NCBI RefSeq assembly: GCF_005860765.1
Contig: NZ_VCEI01000028.1
Span: 372,001 to 436,000, forward strand
From: Dyadobacter sediminis
GTDB taxonomy: Bacteria > Bacteroidota > Bacteroidia > Cytophagales > Spirosomataceae
Direction of reading: 5' to 3'
DNA: 64,000 nucleotides
Each line of letters starts with the position of its first letter. Positions within the stretch are counted from its first letter, which is position 1. A program made the translations under genes and the position numbers. Under the pieces are notes generated by a model. The model made no database searches. It had not been told where the DNA came from and was given only the letters and a program-made list of their open reading frames with translations. Below, one piece after another: positions 62,152-64,000 of this stretch.

Positions 62152-64000
62152 ATGCCGTCCGGCATTTCAGTACCATGACAGAACGTGCCTGAACTTCAAT
62201 GGTTTCTCCGGGTTTAAATTCCTGTTCATCTTCACCCAGAAATCCGTCACTTGTGTCAATGACTTTGTGCCATGCATTGTCGCATTCATCTGCCGGAAGT
62301 ATGTAGTCAAGGGAATCTTCATGTGCATTGAAAATAATGAAAAAACTATCGTCATAAATTCTTGCACCATCGTAGTTTACACAGCGTATCCCTTTGCCGT
62401 TCAGGTAAACACTCAGGGATTTGGCCAGGTCATGCTGCCAGTTTTCTTCGGTCATCTGACTTCCATCGGGCATAAACCACATGATATCGTCGCGGCCTGC
62501 GCCGGTAACAGGCAATCCCTGAAACCACCGTCTGCGCCGGAAAGACGGATGTTTTTTAATGAAGCGGATAATGCCCTTTGTAAACTCCAGTAATTCATGG
62601 TCAGCAGACTGCCAGTTCAGCCATGAAATTTCATTATCCTGGCAGTATGCATTGTTGTTTCCGTTCTGCGTCCTGCCGAGTTCATCGCCGGCAACGAGCA
62701 TGGGAACGCCCTGCGATAAAAACAAAGTAGCCAGTAGATTGCGTTTTTGCCTGTTACGCAGTGCAATAATTTCTGCCTGATCCGTTGGACCTTCCACGCC
62801 GCAGTTCCAGCTGTTGTTATCATTTGCGCCGTCGTTGTTGTCTTCTCCGTTTGCTTCATTGTGCTTGTCATTATAGCTCACAAGGTCGTTCAGTGTAAAA
62901 CCGTCGTGTGCCGTAATCAGGTTTATGCTGGCTGTCGGCCTGCGGTATCCGCCTTTGTAAAGGTCAGGACTTCCCGTAAAGCGCATTGCAAAGTCAGCCA
63001 GCATACTTTCTGATCCGCGCCAGTAATTGCGGATACAATCGCGGTACATGCCGTTCCATTCCGCCCAGCCACCCGGAAATTTGCCTACCATATACCCATC
63101 CGCATTGATATCCCAGGGCTCGGCGATCAATTTTACCTGTGAAATTACAGGGTCCTGATGAATGATATTAAAGAACGAGCTTAATGTATCCGTATCGTGC
63201 AGTACCCGTGCAAGCGCGGAAGCCAGGTCAAAGCGGAAGCCGTCCACATGCATTTCTGTGATCCAGTAACGCAGGCTGTCCATAATCATGGCCAGCGCAT
63301 TGGGAAGCCGGGCATTGATGGTGTTGCCGGTTCCTGTATAATCCATGTAATACCGCGGTTCATCGTCTTTCAGGCGGTAATAGGATGCATTGTCCAAACC
63401 TTTGTAGGACAGCGTAGGACCCATATGATTTCCTTCTGCAGTATGGTTGTACACCACATCCAGTATAATTTCAATCCCTGCTTTATGCAGCTCTTTTACC
63501 ATATTTTTGAACTCTGCTACTTCTTCTCCTTTCCCTTTTGCGCTGCTGTAACGGCTGTCCGGGGCAAAGAAGCAAAGGGAGTTGTAACCCCAGTAGTTGG
63601 TCAGTCCGTTTTCAAGCAGATGCCTGTCAGCAATAAAATAATGAATGGGCAAAAGTTCTATAGCCGTAATACCAAGTTCTTTCAGATATTTGATAGTTAC
63701 CGGATGTGCCAGCGCCGCATAGGTGCCGCGTATTTCTTCGGGTATTTCATTGTTCAGTATGGTGAAACCTTTTACATGCGCTTCGTAAATAATAGTGTCA
63801 TGATAAGGAATGTTTGGCCGGCTGTCATTTTCCCAGTCAAAGGAGTAGTCTACGACTACGGATTTTGGAATAAAAGGCGCGCTGTTGGATTCACTGAAAC
63901 CCAGATCTTCTTTTTCATGACCGACTTCATAGCCAAACAATGCATCGTCCCATCTGATTTTCCCGGCAAGTGATTTTGCATAAGGATCAATCAGTAATTT
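62150..64000 (-). CDS. glgX: Glycogen debranching enzyme GlgX (5' partial)
   Basis: The frame is open through the right end of the window (upstream of 63940 it reads KLLIDPYAKSLAGKIRWDDA), so the N-terminal CBM48 domain lies outside. The visible ~616 residues are the GH13 barrel and C-domain. Catalytic regions are DVVYNHTAEGNHMG, GFRFDLASAL (nucleophile Asp), LIAEPWDI (acid/base Glu) and NLITAHDGFTLNDLVSYN (transition-state Asp). GlgX hydrolyses alpha-1,6 branches of limit dextrins. Apart from the truncated-looking GT5 protein at 33.8 kb, no other glycogen gene is in view. Confidence 0.93.
   Translation of the reverse strand, partial: KLLIDPYAKSLAGKIRWDDALFGYEVGHEKEDLGFSESNSAPFIPKSVVVDYSFDWENDSRPNIPYHDTIIYEAHVKGFTILNNEIPEEIRGTYAALAHPVTIKYLKELGITAIELLPIHYFIADRHLLENGLTNYWGYNSLCFFAPDSRYSSAKGKGEEVAEFKNMVKELHKAGIEIILDVVYNHTAEGNHMGPTLSYKGLDNASYYRLKDDEPRYYMDYTGTGNTINARLPNALAMIMDSLRYWITEMHVDGFRFDLASALARVLHDTDTLSSFFNIIHQDPVISQVKLIAEPWDINADGYMVGKFPGGWAEWNGMYRDCIRNYWRGSESMLADFAMRFTGSPDLYKGGYRRPTASINLITAHDGFTLNDLVSYNDKHNEANGEDNNDGANDNNSWNCGVEGPTDQAEIIALRNRQKRNLLATLFLSQGVPMLVAGDELGRTQNGNNNAYCQDNEISWLNWQSADHELLEFTKGIIRFIKKHPSFRRRRWFQGLPVTGAGRDDIMWFMPDGSQMTEENWQHDLAKSLSVYLNGKGIRCVNYDGARIYDDSFFIIFNAHEDSLDYILPADECDNAWHKVIDTSDGFLGEDEQEFKPGETIEVQARSVMVLKCRTA

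Overview
The window comes from a Bacteroidota chromosome, most likely a Cytophagales bacterium of the Dyadobacter/Spirosoma kind. This rests on GldD, a PorZ-like type IX secretion protein, secreted proteins ending in type IX sorting domains, TonB-dependent receptors with a carboxypeptidase-regulatory-like N-domain, and many promoters of the form TTTG-N19-22-TAnnTTTG. No plasmid, phage, insertion sequence, rRNA or CRISPR array was seen. The one tRNA is tRNA-Leu(UAG). Both ends of the window cut genes: a secreted FG-GAP protein on the left and glgX on the right.

Layout. 1-5 kb holds a sugar-related set (FG-GAP proteins, rhamnose-type permease, sugar epimerase). 5-10 kb holds a TonB-dependent receptor, malate:quinone oxidoreductase and a collagen-like lipoprotein. 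10.7-19.6 kb is visibly AT-richer: two tandem gingipain-like C25 proteases face a two-gene RiPP operon on the other strand. 19.7-27 kb holds a lipoprotein, uridine kinase, a PorZ-like protein, a triple-repeat surface protein, ComB and GcvT. 27-34 kb holds an FG-GAP protein, a zinc peptidase/rfaE2/flippase/panD operon, an oxidoreductase and panC. 33.8-42 kb holds a single-domain glycogen-synthase-like protein, glmS, gldD, a degenerate ImmA-like protein, a sugar-acid dehydratase/SDR pair and a serine hydrolase. 42-46 kb is a metal-homeostasis module (MerC, Fur-family regulator, lipoprotein, receptor). 46-64 kb is mainly housekeeping: PfkB, ClpX, ClpP, trigger factor, tRNA-Leu, RelA/SpoT, a second Fur protein, PurA, an SNF2 helicase and GlgX.

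The most notable item is a small gene at 19392-19544 (-), 34 bp upstream of an asparagine-synthetase-like gene. Its 50-residue product carries the complete lasso-peptide leader signature YxxPxLxxxGxxxxLTxG, followed by a 19-residue core starting with Gly and bearing Asp at core position 8. The downstream enzyme keeps the ATP-binding SGGLDSS loop but lacks the Cys2 glutaminase nucleophile, as lasso cyclases do. A Bacteroidota promoter precedes the pair. No leader-binding (B1) or leader-peptidase (B2) gene is nearby, so the locus looks like a lasso-peptide pair whose leader-processing proteins would have to act from elsewhere.

The second notable item is a shared operator. A 17-bp palindrome, TTGCAACnnnGTTGCAA, is perfect in front of the 46-kb receptor and one base off between merC and the Fur-family gene. 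In both places it covers the -33 element of a well-formed promoter with a 20-bp spacer. This points to a small Zur/Fur-type regulon. Lesser points are a heptamer tandem repeat at 2.78 kb, conserved operons split by opposite-strand genes, and several TTG/GTG starts.
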